This document shows positions 8,545 to 16,518 of a stretch of DNA of 55,981 nucleotides, in pieces. A model generated the notes under the pieces. It saw only the letters and a program-made list of their open reading frames with translations. It had not been told where the DNA came from and made no database searches. Made by a program: the position numbers and the translations under genes. How positions within the stretch are numbered: position 1 is the first letter of the stretch; every line of letters starts with the position of its first letter. Source of the DNA: DATGLE01 sp035294325 (GTDB lineage Bacteria; Chloroflexota; Ktedonobacteria; Ktedonobacterales; Ktedonobacteraceae). Where the stretch lies: positions 1 through 55,981 of the forward strand of contig DATGLE010000227.1 in the NCBI GenBank assembly GCA_035294325.1, read 5' to 3'.

Positions 8545-9687
8545 CTATTGAAACACATCTTTGGTTTTCTCGAAGAGGTTGCGGAAGATGTTTTTATCAT
8601 TCTGCTCGTTCTGTTCGCGTTCAAGGCGTGCGAACTCCTCAAGCAAGTGTTTTTGCTCGGGCGTCAGGTTAGTCGGCGTCACGACCTTCACGATGACATG
8701 CTCGTCGCCGCGTGCGCTGCTATGCACCACCGGTACCCCCAGCCCTTTCAAGCGGAAGGAGCGATTGCTCTGCGTGCCGGGCGGAATTTTGAGCATAACC
8801 TCCTTGCCGTCGACTGTGGGGACGGCAACCTCATCGCCCAGCGCGGCCTGTGTGAAGCTGATCGGCATCTCATAGATGATGTCGTTGCCCTGGCGCTTGA
8901 AGAAGGGGTGCGGCTTCACCGTGAGGATCACATAGAGATTACCGGGCGTGCCGCCCCGCGCACTGACTTCGCCCTCGCCGGTCACGCGGACATTGATGCC
9001 ATCATCGACGCCTGCGGGAATATTCACCACGACATGGCGAATATTGCGCACACGGCCCTGGCCCCGGCACTTCTCGCAGGGGGTCGTAATCACGTATCCT
9101 TCGCCGCGACAGCGTTCGCACATCGTCACGTTAACGAACTGGCCGAAGATGGATTGCTGCACGCGCCGGATCTCGCCGGTCCCCTGGCAGGCTGCACAAC
9201 GGGCCTTTGAGGTCCCCGGCTGCGCACCGCTGCCCCGGCAGGTCGAGCAGGTTTCCCAGCGTGGAAGCTCGATCTCCTTCTGGCAGCCAAAGACGGCCTC
9301 CTCAAAGGTAATCGTCAGGTCGTAGCGCAAGTCCGCGCCGCGTTGTGTCCCTGAACGGCGCTGCGTGCCCGTCGCGTTGGCAAAAAAAGTCTCGAAGAGG
9401 TCATTGATCGTGCTGAACCCGCCGAAATCGGCGAAGCCTGCGCCCATCCCCGCACCATTATTAACCCCGGCATGCCCAAAGCGATCATAGGCTGCACGCT
9501 TTTGCGGGTCGCTCAGCACCTCATAGGCTTCGTTAACTTCAACAAAGCGGGCTTCCGCTCCCTGCTCTTTATTCGCATCCGGGTGATATTGCTTGGCAAG
9601 GCGACGGAAGGCTCTTTTTACTTCGTCTTCTGTCGCATTGCGCGATATCCCTAGCACTTCATAATAGTCTCGTTTATTCGCGGCCAT
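8545..9687 (-). CDS. dnaJ: Chaperone protein DnaJ (Hsp40, type I)
   Basis: DnaJ stimulates the ATPase of DnaK and hands it unfolded clients. All type I features are visible in 380 residues: an N-terminal J domain with the HPD triad (QYHPDAN, about 35), a Gly/Phe region (NNGAGMGAGFADFGGF), four CxxCxGxG zinc motifs (CSTCRGSG, CAACQGTG, CERCRGEG, CEKCRGQG), and the C-terminal substrate-binding beta domains. It lies 180 bp downstream of dnaK on the same strand, with a 47-bp palindrome in between, so it may be transcribed both with dnaK and, at a reduced level, beyond that hairpin. The spacing is wider than in typical dnaKJ operons. Confidence 0.97.
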   Translation of the reverse strand: MAANKRDYYEVLGISRNATEDEVKRAFRRLAKQYHPDANKEQGAEARFVEVNEAYEVLSDPQKRAAYDRFGHAGVNNGAGMGAGFADFGGFSTINDLFETFFANATGTQRRSGTQRGADLRYDLTITFEEAVFGCQKEIELPRWETCSTCRGSGAQPGTSKARCAACQGTGEIRRVQQSIFGQFVNVTMCERCRGEGYVITTPCEKCRGQGRVRNIRHVVVNIPAGVDDGINVRVTGEGEVSARGGTPGNLYVILTVKPHPFFKRQGNDIIYEMPISFTQAALGDEVAVPTVDGKEVMLKIPPGTQSNRSFRLKGLGVPVVHSSARGDEHVIVKVVTPTNLTPEQKHLLEEFARLEREQNEQNDKNIFRNLFEKTKDVFQ

Positions 9688-9816
9688 TCACCGGTCCTCA
9701 TTGTCAGAAACAGGGCGCGTCCTGATCCGCGCTACTGGAATCACACTGTCTAGTACAGATTACACCATTGCGTCTATATACGCAACAGTGGTAAGCCAGG
9801 TTGAATAGAACAATGC

Positions 9817-9863
9817 AAGTAATCAACTTGCTGCGAACGCCGTTCGCAGCAAGTTGATTACTT
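9817..9863. repeat. 47-bp perfect palindrome between dnaK and dnaJ
   Basis: Arms of 23 nt (9817-9839 and 9841-9863) are perfectly complementary around a single central C at 9840; the arm starts AAGTAATCAACTTGCTGCG. It begins 3 nt after the dnaK stop. It could attenuate read-through into dnaJ or protect the dnaK 3' end. There is no U-run directly after the stem on the minus strand, so simple intrinsic termination is doubtful. Confidence 0.85.
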
Positions 9864-9866
9864 ACG

Positions 9867-11777
9867 CTACATTTCTTTGTACTCGCCCTCGATGGTGTCA
9901 TCCTGAGAGCCGGTACCGCCCTGATTCTCACCGCCGGGCTGAGCGCCGTCGTAACCTGCGCCTGCTCCGGCAGCGCTCTGGCGATAGATCGCCTCACTGA
10001 CCTTATGGAACGCCTGCTCCAGAGCCTCGCGCGCCGACTTGATGCGCGCCACATCGTCGGTTGCCAGCGCCGCGCGCACATCACCGATCTTCGCCTCGAT
10101 CTCGCTCTTCTGCTCCGGCGTGACTTTATCGCCAAGCTCGGCCAGGCTCTTCTCGGAGCGATAGGCAGCGCTATCGGCCAGGTTGCGCTCCTCAACCTCC
10201 TCCTTGCGGCGCCTGTCTTCGGCGGCGTGGATCTCCGCGTCGCGCACCATGCGATCGATCTGCTCCTTCGAGAGACCGCTCGATGGCATAATCGTCATCT
10301 TTTGTTCGCGCCCGGTGCCCTTGTCGCGCGCCGACACATTCACAATGCCGTTGGCATCGATATCGAATGTAACCTCGATCTGCGGCATGCCGCGCGGGGC
10401 GGGTGGAATGCCGTCAAGGATGAAGCGACCAAGAGAGTGATTATCCTTCGCGAACTCGCGCTCGCCTTGCAGGACATTGATCTCCACGCTCGGTTGATTA
10501 TCGCTGGCAGTCGAGAAGATCTGGCTCTTCTGCGTCGGGATCGTCGTGTTGCGGTCGATCAGGCGGGTGAAGACGCCACCGAGCGTCTCGATGCCCAGCG
10601 AGAGCGGCGTCACATCGAGCAGCAGCACGTCCTTGACATCGCCGGTCAGAACGGCGGCCTGGATCGCTGCACCCACGGCCACAACCTCGTCGGGATTGAC
10701 GCCGCGGTGTGGCTCGCGGTCAAAAATGCGCCGCACCATTGTCTGCACAGCCGGCATACGCGTCTGGCCGCCGACCAGCACCACCTCGTTCACGCCGCCG
10801 GGACGAATGCCGGCGTCGCCGAGCGCCTTCATCACGGGGCCGCGCGATTTCTCGATCAGATCCTCGACGAGCTGCTCCAGCTTCGAGCGTGAGAGCGTCA
10901 TCGTAAGATGCTTGGGGCCGCTGGCGTCGGCGGTAATGAAGGGCAGATTGATCTCCGTCTGCATAGAGCTTGATAGCTCTTTCTTTGCCTTCTCGGCGGC
11001 CTCCTTCAAGCGCTGCAAGGCCATGCGGTCCTGGCGCAGGTCGATGCCGTTCTCCTTACGAAACTCGTCGGCCATCCAGTTGATGATGCGCTGATCGAAA
11101 TCGTCGCCGCCCAGGTGCGTATCGCCATTGGTGCTCTTTACTTCGAAGACGCCCTCGCCCAGTTCCAGCAGGGAGATATCAAACGTACCTCCGCCGAGGT
11201 CATAGACGGCGATGACCTCATTTTCTTTCTTGTCGAGACCATAGGCCAGCGATGCGGCCGTTGGCTCGTTGATGATACGCAGCACTTCCAGGCCCGCGAT
11301 CTTGCCTGCGTCCTTCGTCGCCTGGCGCTGCGCGTCGTTGAAGTATGCCGGGACCGTGATCACAGCCTGCGTCACGCGCTCGCCAAGATAGGCTTCGGCG
11401 TCGGTCTTCAACTTTTGCAGGATCATCGCCGAGATCTCCGGCGGGCTGTACTGCTTGCCCTGTACCTCTACCCAGGCGTCGCCATTACTGGCGCGCACTA
11501 CTTTGTAGGGCACCAGCCGCTTGTCGCGATCTACCGCTGGATCATCATATTTACGGCCCATGAAGCGCTTGATGGAAAAGATGGTATTCTCCGGGTTGGT
11601 AATGGCCTGTCTTTTGGCTACTTCACCAACGAGCCGCTCACCGTTTTTATTGATGGCGACAATCGAAGGCGTGGTGCGCGCGCCCTCCGCATTGGGAATG
11701 ACGACGGGTTCCCCGCCTTCCATCACCGCGACGCACGAATTGGTAGTCCCTAAATCAATTCCGATAACCTTTGGCAC
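9867..11777 (-). CDS. dnaK: Chaperone protein DnaK (Hsp70)
   Basis: Full-length Hsp70 of 636 residues. The N-terminal ATPase domain shows GIDLGTTNSCVAVMEGG (phosphate 1), VYDLGGGTFDISLLELG (phosphate 2), INEPTAASLAYGLDK and the adenosine motif VVLVGGQTRMP. The DVTPLSLGIETLGG linker/substrate-domain start is intact, and the tail ends in EGEYKEM after a Gly/Ala-rich stretch. The second gene of an hrcA-dnaK-dnaJ cluster, it starts 74 bp after hrcA. A good AGGAGG-like ribosome site (AGGAGGCAACAGTGCC) precedes the ATG. grpE, often found between hrcA and dnaK, is not here and must be elsewhere. Confidence 0.98.
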   Translation of the reverse strand: MPKVIGIDLGTTNSCVAVMEGGEPVVIPNAEGARTTPSIVAINKNGERLVGEVAKRQAITNPENTIFSIKRFMGRKYDDPAVDRDKRLVPYKVVRASNGDAWVEVQGKQYSPPEISAMILQKLKTDAEAYLGERVTQAVITVPAYFNDAQRQATKDAGKIAGLEVLRIINEPTAASLAYGLDKKENEVIAVYDLGGGTFDISLLELGEGVFEVKSTNGDTHLGGDDFDQRIINWMADEFRKENGIDLRQDRMALQRLKEAAEKAKKELSSSMQTEINLPFITADASGPKHLTMTLSRSKLEQLVEDLIEKSRGPVMKALGDAGIRPGGVNEVVLVGGQTRMPAVQTMVRRIFDREPHRGVNPDEVVAVGAAIQAAVLTGDVKDVLLLDVTPLSLGIETLGGVFTRLIDRNTTIPTQKSQIFSTASDNQPSVEINVLQGEREFAKDNHSLGRFILDGIPPAPRGMPQIEVTFDIDANGIVNVSARDKGTGREQKMTIMPSSGLSKEQIDRMVRDAEIHAAEDRRRKEEVEERNLADSAAYRSEKSLAELGDKVTPEQKSEIEAKIGDVRAALATDDVARIKSAREALEQAFHKVSEAIYRQSAAGAGAGYDGAQPGGENQGGTGSQDDTIEGEYKEM

Positions 11778-11851
11778 TGTTGCCTCCTGATATATAATCT
11801 CTGCACACTACTTGTTTATGGGTGTTGCTGTTTTACCGGATCGGCAATTCA

Positions 11852-12907
11852 TTACTCGTATCCGTAGACCTCGCCCAGCAACTCGTTCATTACCTGGGCC
11901 ATGTAGCGCACTACCGCGATAGCGCGCCCGTACTGCATCCTTGTAGGGCCAATCACACCGAGCAGCCCCCCTACCTTGCCCTCCTGTCCGTAACGGGCCA
12001 GGACCAGGCTGACATCCTTCATCTCATCCCACTGGTTCTCCCCGCCGATAATTACCTGTACGCCATCCGACGAACGAAGTTGCGATGCCAGTACCGGCAG
12101 GAAACGATTCTGCTCCAGCACCTCCATCACTTTGCGCACGCGCTCGTTGCGCTCCTCCTCCGGCCCGATACGGCTGTACTCCGGCTGATCGAGAATATTG
12201 ATCACGCCTTCGCGATAGAAGATGTCTCCGACCAGATCGTTGTGCTGCTCCAGGATACGCGCAATCGTCGTCGCAATGAGTCGCTCCACCGGCGACAGGT
12301 CGTGCATAACCAGCAGTTCGTTGATCTCGTCGGCTCCCTTATCCTCGAACAGCCTGTTCAGCCGCTGCGCCACCGCGCTGAGTTCTTCCTGAAGGATGGG
12401 CGTCTCCAGCAGCAAACGCTGCTGCTTGACCGTACCATCCGTCAATACCAGCACCAGGTGCGCGGACAGATCAGTAACGGAGAGCGTCTCGAAGTGTTTG
12501 AGGCGCCCCTGATTGGAACGAGGCGGCGTCATCACCGCCGCGCTATGCAGCAGACGCGCCATGATCGAGGCCGTCAGGCGTACCCACTGGTCCAGTTGAT
12601 CCTGTACCTGGTAGAATTGATGACGAATCAGGCGCTGCTCATCGAGGGAGAGCGCCGATTCCTGCATCAAATGTTCAACAAAATAGCGATACCCCAGATC
12701 TGTCGGCACGCGCCCGGCTGAGGTGTGCGGCTGGTAGATCAGGTTTGCCTCCTCCAATCCCGCCAGTTCATGACGCACCGTTGCGGAGCTGAAAGGCAGC
12801 CTGTACTTGCGTACAAGAGTCTCGGACGCAACAGGCGTGGCGGTATGGATGTATTCTTCAACCAGTGCACGCAAGATTTGCTGTTTGCGCGGACTCAGCG
12901 GTGTCAT
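11852..12907 (-). CDS. hrcA: Heat-inducible transcription repressor HrcA
   Basis: HrcA binds the CIRCE operator and represses chaperone operons until heat inactivates it. The start chosen is the ATG at 12907, which gives the family's usual beginning (MTPLSPRKQQILRALVEEYI) and 351 residues; the in-frame ATGs at 12949 and 12976 would add residues without a ribosome site. The N-terminal winged helix includes PVASETLVRKYRLPFSSATVRHELAGLEE and then the conserved HTSAGRVPTDLGYRYFV segment. The C-terminal GAF-like part ends with GPTRMQYGRAIAVVRYMAQ. As first gene of hrcA-dnaK-dnaJ it should be autoregulated, but no complete CIRCE is visible upstream. Confidence 0.96.
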   Translation of the reverse strand: MTPLSPRKQQILRALVEEYIHTATPVASETLVRKYRLPFSSATVRHELAGLEEANLIYQPHTSAGRVPTDLGYRYFVEHLMQESALSLDEQRLIRHQFYQVQDQLDQWVRLTASIMARLLHSAAVMTPPRSNQGRLKHFETLSVTDLSAHLVLVLTDGTVKQQRLLLETPILQEELSAVAQRLNRLFEDKGADEINELLVMHDLSPVERLIATTIARILEQHNDLVGDIFYREGVINILDQPEYSRIGPEEERNERVRKVMEVLEQNRFLPVLASQLRSSDGVQVIIGGENQWDEMKDVSLVLARYGQEGKVGGLLGVIGPTRMQYGRAIAVVRYMAQVMNELLGEVYGYE

Positions 12908-12998
12908 CTGCTTTATGCCCCCGTTGTTCTGGCGTACCCCTCCCGACATAGCATATGATATGTTAGGATGATACAATACTTGTCAACTGTGATTGCTA

Positions 12999-13055
12999 GC
13001 AGTCTCATATCGAGACTGCAAGTACAGGATAGCACTCGCGGGGGAGGATTGTCAA
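12999..13055 (-). promoter_or_regulatory. hrcA promoter with candidate non-canonical operator
   Basis: Minus strand: TTGACA (13050-13055), 18-bp spacer, TATCCT (13026-13031). A CIRCE-like half-site GAGTGCTA (13030-13037) overlaps this -10, but its partner is missing. Just downstream is an inverted repeat GCAGTCTC-N5-GAGACTGC (12999-13006 and 13012-13019). A second TTGACA at 12981-12986 might serve another promoter, but its -10 is poor. The inverted repeat is a plausible repressor site; assignment to HrcA is inference. Confidence 0.6.
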
Positions 13056-13075
13056 GTAGAGAGGACTTCAGTATG

Positions 13076-13116
13076 AAGAGGGTGCGGCAGCATTAATTAT
13101 ATTGCCGCACCCTCTT
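13076..13116 (-). terminator. Terminator of the class A PBP gene
   Basis: Arms of 14 nt (AAGAGGGTGCGGCA at 13076-13089 and its complement at 13103-13116) enclose a 13-nt AT-rich loop, 26 nt after the PBP stop codon. A weaker outer pairing (TTCAGT / ACTGAA) extends it. Confidence 0.7.
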
Positions 13117-13142
13117 TGTAGCACTGAAATCAGGAAATTGTT

Positions 13143-16100
13143 TCAGGGACCATTACCATGACCGTTGCCGTTGCCGTTGCCATTACCATTACCATTGCCA
13201 TTGCCATTGCCGCCGAAACCGTTGCCGTTGCCGCCGAAACCATTACCATTGCCGCCGAAACCATTGCCGTTGCCGTTGCCGTTGCCATTGCCGTGCTTCC
13301 CATTCCCATTATTCGTCTGCACCACGCCGGGCTGCATCGGATCCTGTCCGTCCAGCACCCAGTCGCAGTCCCCGGTATTGGTCTGAGCCTGAGCCTGCCC
13401 CTGATTCTGGCCCTGGCCCTGCTGCCCAGGGGCCTGCAAGCCATTCAGCGGTGAGACGCAGGCGATATGGATGCCGGGAGGCTGGGTAAAGGTGGTCTGG
13501 GGCGGTAGATTCATGGTGTTGAGATCGATGTTGCCGCAGGGGATCTGGTCTTGTGCTACATTACAATGCCCGCTAACACGTTCGATAACGCTGTGCCAGA
13601 TGGGGGCGGCGCCTGTGATACCTACCACATGACCGAGGAATGGCGAATTATCGGCGTTGCCGGCCCAGACGCCGACAACCACCTGCGGGGTGTAGCCGAT
13701 AGTCCAGTTATCTTTGAAGCTGTCGGTAGTGCCGGTCTTGGCCGCTACCTGGTGAAACTGGCAGTCGGGATACGGTGTCCATATCTTCTCAGTGCAGGTT
13801 GGATCCCAATCCCAGAATGAGAGCACATGATCATTCTCGAACTCAAGGGCGCGATCATGTTCATCGGCGAGCACCGAGGTCATCATATAAGAGACCTGCG
13901 GGCTGAGCACCTGGCTCCCCTGCACTTTATTAGCATCGAAGTGATAGAGGTGGTTGCCATAGTTATCCCAGATATCCAGAACACCCTGGGGCTGCACATG
14001 CACTCCGTTGTCGGCGAAGGTCTGATAGGCGCTCACCATCTGGAGCAGCGGGACCGAGAGCGTACCGAGCACCATCGAGAGGCAGCTCTCGTTACCGCAG
14101 CCAGCAAGCTGATTGTTCATGGTCAGAGTCGTAATGCCCATGCGTTCAGCCGTTGCCACTGCATTGTTCACGCCGACAAATTGCAGAGCTTTGGCCGCCG
14201 GGACGTTAAGGGAGTTGGCGAGCGCTACGCGAATGGTAGAGTTCATGTTGTGCCAGGTGCCCCCATAATCGGGCGGCGCGAAGATGGTCCCGGTTTCATC
14301 ACTATTCGCGGTTAGCACGCCGTTGATACTGGCCCCGGCTGCGCCTGCGTTCTTAGGGATGTACGTCTTGAAATCGGGCACCACCATGCCGGGATACCAG
14401 CCCATCTCGAAGGCGGTTGCGTAGACGATGGGCTTGAAGCTCGAACCGGGCTGGCGACCGAGACCGTTGGGAAGATGGAGCACGGCGGCGTTATACTGCC
14501 CTTGAATCTGCGGGCTGTTAGAGTTGTAATCGGCACTGCCGTCCATCGCCAGCACCTCGCCGGTCTTCGCGTTCATCACTACTACTGCCGCGTCGTTGAC
14601 ATTGTGAACGGTATTGAGCGGACCGTAGTCGCCGATGAATGGCTGATACTCTGTCTGTGTGAGGTGACGCGTCACAGCGCGCTCAACATACGCTTCCAGG
14701 TTGGAATCGATGGTGGTGCGGATGTTGAAACCGCCGTTAAGCAATATCTCGGTCCCGGTAGCGGTGTCGCCGTTGCCCAGCGATTGCTCCAGCTGGGAGA
14801 CAACCCACTGCACGAAATGCGGATCTTTAACGTTTTGCCGATATGGCGTAAATTTCATCTTCGCCGTCATTTGCTCGGTTTTCTGGATGACCGCTGGTGT
14901 GATCGCGCCAATACCGTCAACGGTGATGCCGTAGCGCATCATCTGGTTCAGCACGTAATCCTGGCGTTGCAGTGCGAGCTGCTTATGGCTCGGCCCTTGA
15001 GTTGGATCGTAATCGGGCGGATCCTGCGGCATGCCTGCCAGCAGAGAGGCGCGGGCCAGCGCCAGGTAAGGATCATGTTTCTTCGTCGCCGGGTCATAGT
15101 CCAGTTGCGCTATGCCGGGCGTGCAATTGAATACACCCTTGTTGAAATTCTGAGTGCAGGTGCGAGGCAGGTGAAAATAGTCCTCAACGGCAGCCTCAAC
15201 GCCCAGATCCAGGGTACCGAACGGAGCGACGTTGAGATACATTTCCAGGATTTTCCATTTAGGGTATTGCTGCGTGAGGCCGATAGCCAGCGCTGCCTCC
15301 GGGAGCTTGCGATCCAGCGTCACCTGATTGTTGCCGGTCAGGTCTTTGATGAGCTGCTGGGTGATCGTGCTGCCCCCGCTCAATACCTGGTGATACTGGG
15401 CATACTCAATGGCAGCGCGCAGGATACCCTGCGGATCCACGCCCGAGTTCGTCCAGAACGTGGGGTCCTCCGCCGAGGTCATTGCGTCTTGCATCACCTG
15501 TGGGATATCTTTGAAGGGGACGTAGGTACGTCTTCCGCCACCATTCGGATCATACAGGTTATCAAGCAAAACGCCGTTGCGATCATAAATGCGCGTCGTT
15601 TGCAAGATCTGCTGATTAGCCAGCCCTTGCAGGCGCGGCAACTGGCTCTGATAGTAGGTGTACGCGGAGGCTGTGCCCGATGACGCCACGATTACCACCA
15701 GGAGCGAAACTGCGATCAGTATGCCGAGCCCTATTCTCGCTATGCGGGGCTGGCCCTGCTGCCCGCGCATGCGCCGCTGCCTCATCTTGCGCGTTACGCG
15801 TATCGTCAGTGAGCGTTTCCACGGCTTCGCCCTGCTCTGGGGCAGTGGCCTTGAGACGCGAACGGGACCAGGCATAGGTGGCGACGAGAAAAACGGCGCC
15901 TGTGGAGGCTGCGGTTGCGGCGGCGCTGGTGGCTGGTAGCCGCCGGCCTGGCGGCTGATCGCGGCCATCCTGCTACTGATAGCCGCTACCTTGCCGGATA
16001 AGCGGCGCATGACCTGCATAGAATTGGCGAGCATTCCCTGAAAGCGCTGCTGGGGCGACTGCCCTGCCGGTGGAGACGAATAAGGACCCGGCGGCAGTGG

Positions 16101-16250
16101 CGAGATCGGATTCCTGTCCGGCGACGAAATAGGAGAAAACTGATTGGCTTGCTGCTGACGATATTCGCGCAAAAGGCTGCCCGGGCGCGGCATATTATTA
16201 TTTTCAGCCCCTTGATTATACTGAGGGGGCGACTGCCAGTTATTACTCAT
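13143..16250 (-). CDS. Class A penicillin-binding protein (PBP1a-like) with Asn-Gly repeat tail
   Basis: A bifunctional peptidoglycan synthase of 1035 residues. Residues 1-170 are a cytoplasmic Pro/Gln/Arg-rich tail, much longer than usual, and the membrane anchor is about 171-195. The glycosyltransferase (GT51) domain has its catalytic Glu in AMTSAEDPTFW (Glu261) and GGSTITQQL at 292-300. The transpeptidase domain has SxxK at Ser603 (GSSFKP), SLN at 680-682 and KTG at 838-840. The last 55 or so residues are a low-complexity Asn-Gly tail. An AGGG-type ribosome site precedes the ATG. It is transcribed away from the peptidase-like gene at 16519, with which it shares a 268-bp promoter region that contains a G-run stretch (16339-16370). 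Confidence 0.93.
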   Translation of the reverse strand: MSNNWQSPPQYNQGAENNNMPRPGSLLREYRQQQANQFSPISSPDRNPISPLPPGPYSSPPAGQSPQQRFQGMLANSMQVMRRLSGKVAAISSRMAAISRQAGGYQPPAPPQPQPPQAPFFSSPPMPGPVRVSRPLPQSRAKPWKRSLTIRVTRKMRQRRMRGQQGQPRIARIGLGILIAVSLLVVIVASSGTASAYTYYQSQLPRLQGLANQQILQTTRIYDRNGVLLDNLYDPNGGGRRTYVPFKDIPQVMQDAMTSAEDPTFWTNSGVDPQGILRAAIEYAQYHQVLSGGSTITQQLIKDLTGNNQVTLDRKLPEAALAIGLTQQYPKWKILEMYLNVAPFGTLDLGVEAAVEDYFHLPRTCTQNFNKGVFNCTPGIAQLDYDPATKKHDPYLALARASLLAGMPQDPPDYDPTQGPSHKQLALQRQDYVLNQMMRYGITVDGIGAITPAVIQKTEQMTAKMKFTPYRQNVKDPHFVQWVVSQLEQSLGNGDTATGTEILLNGGFNIRTTIDSNLEAYVERAVTRHLTQTEYQPFIGDYGPLNTVHNVNDAAVVVMNAKTGEVLAMDGSADYNSNSPQIQGQYNAAVLHLPNGLGRQPGSSFKPIVYATAFEMGWYPGMVVPDFKTYIPKNAGAAGASINGVLTANSDETGTIFAPPDYGGTWHNMNSTIRVALANSLNVPAAKALQFVGVNNAVATAERMGITTLTMNNQLAGCGNESCLSMVLGTLSVPLLQMVSAYQTFADNGVHVQPQGVLDIWDNYGNHLYHFDANKVQGSQVLSPQVSYMMTSVLADEHDRALEFENDHVLSFWDWDPTCTEKIWTPYPDCQFHQVAAKTGTTDSFKDNWTIGYTPQVVVGVWAGNADNSPFLGHVVGITGAAPIWHSVIERVSGHCNVAQDQIPCGNIDLNTMNLPPQTTFTQPPGIHIACVSPLNGLQAPGQQGQGQNQGQAQAQTNTGDCDWVLDGQDPMQPGVVQTNNGNGKHGNGNGNGNGNGFGGNGNGFGGNGNGFGGNGNGNGNGNGNGNGNGHGNGP
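13146..13313 (-). repeat. Hexanucleotide tandem repeat coding the Asn-Gly tail of the PBP
   Basis: On the minus strand the sequence is a run of AA(C/T)GG(C/T/A) units, interrupted by three GFGGNGN blocks (GNGFGGNG spacing). It encodes NGNGNG with a FGG insertion repeated three times. Codon third positions vary, so selection on the protein is likely, but the array is also prone to length change by slippage. Confidence 0.8.
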
Positions 16251-16518
16251 AATCCGCTTTTCCCTGATAATGTTTCACAGATCTTTTACCCTATTCAAAC
16301 AAAACGGATAAGATGACACACTTTAACAAAACTACCTAAAAGGGGAGGGTGCAGGGGGGGCGAAACCTCCCCGCACTTTCAGCCGACGCACGAGGCACGC
16401 TGTGTATCAGGGAAGAAAGGACCAGTCCATGTCTCCTATAAAATAATCAAAAGCCTTTCAAATCGGGTACAATAGGGAAGGTATTGTGCTAGTACTCTGC
16501 TGAGAGGAGCGTTGTTTT

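Noticed and set aside
10005..11753. Long forward-strand frames opposite dnaK
   Set aside because: Shadow frames caused by the strong codon bias of dnaK; protein composition (His/Arg/Leu-rich) is not that of a real protein.
13158..13454. Forward-strand frames rich in Val/Ala/Ile or Pro/Leu opposite the PBP tail
   Set aside because: Antisense readings of the hexanucleotide repeat, without ribosome sites.
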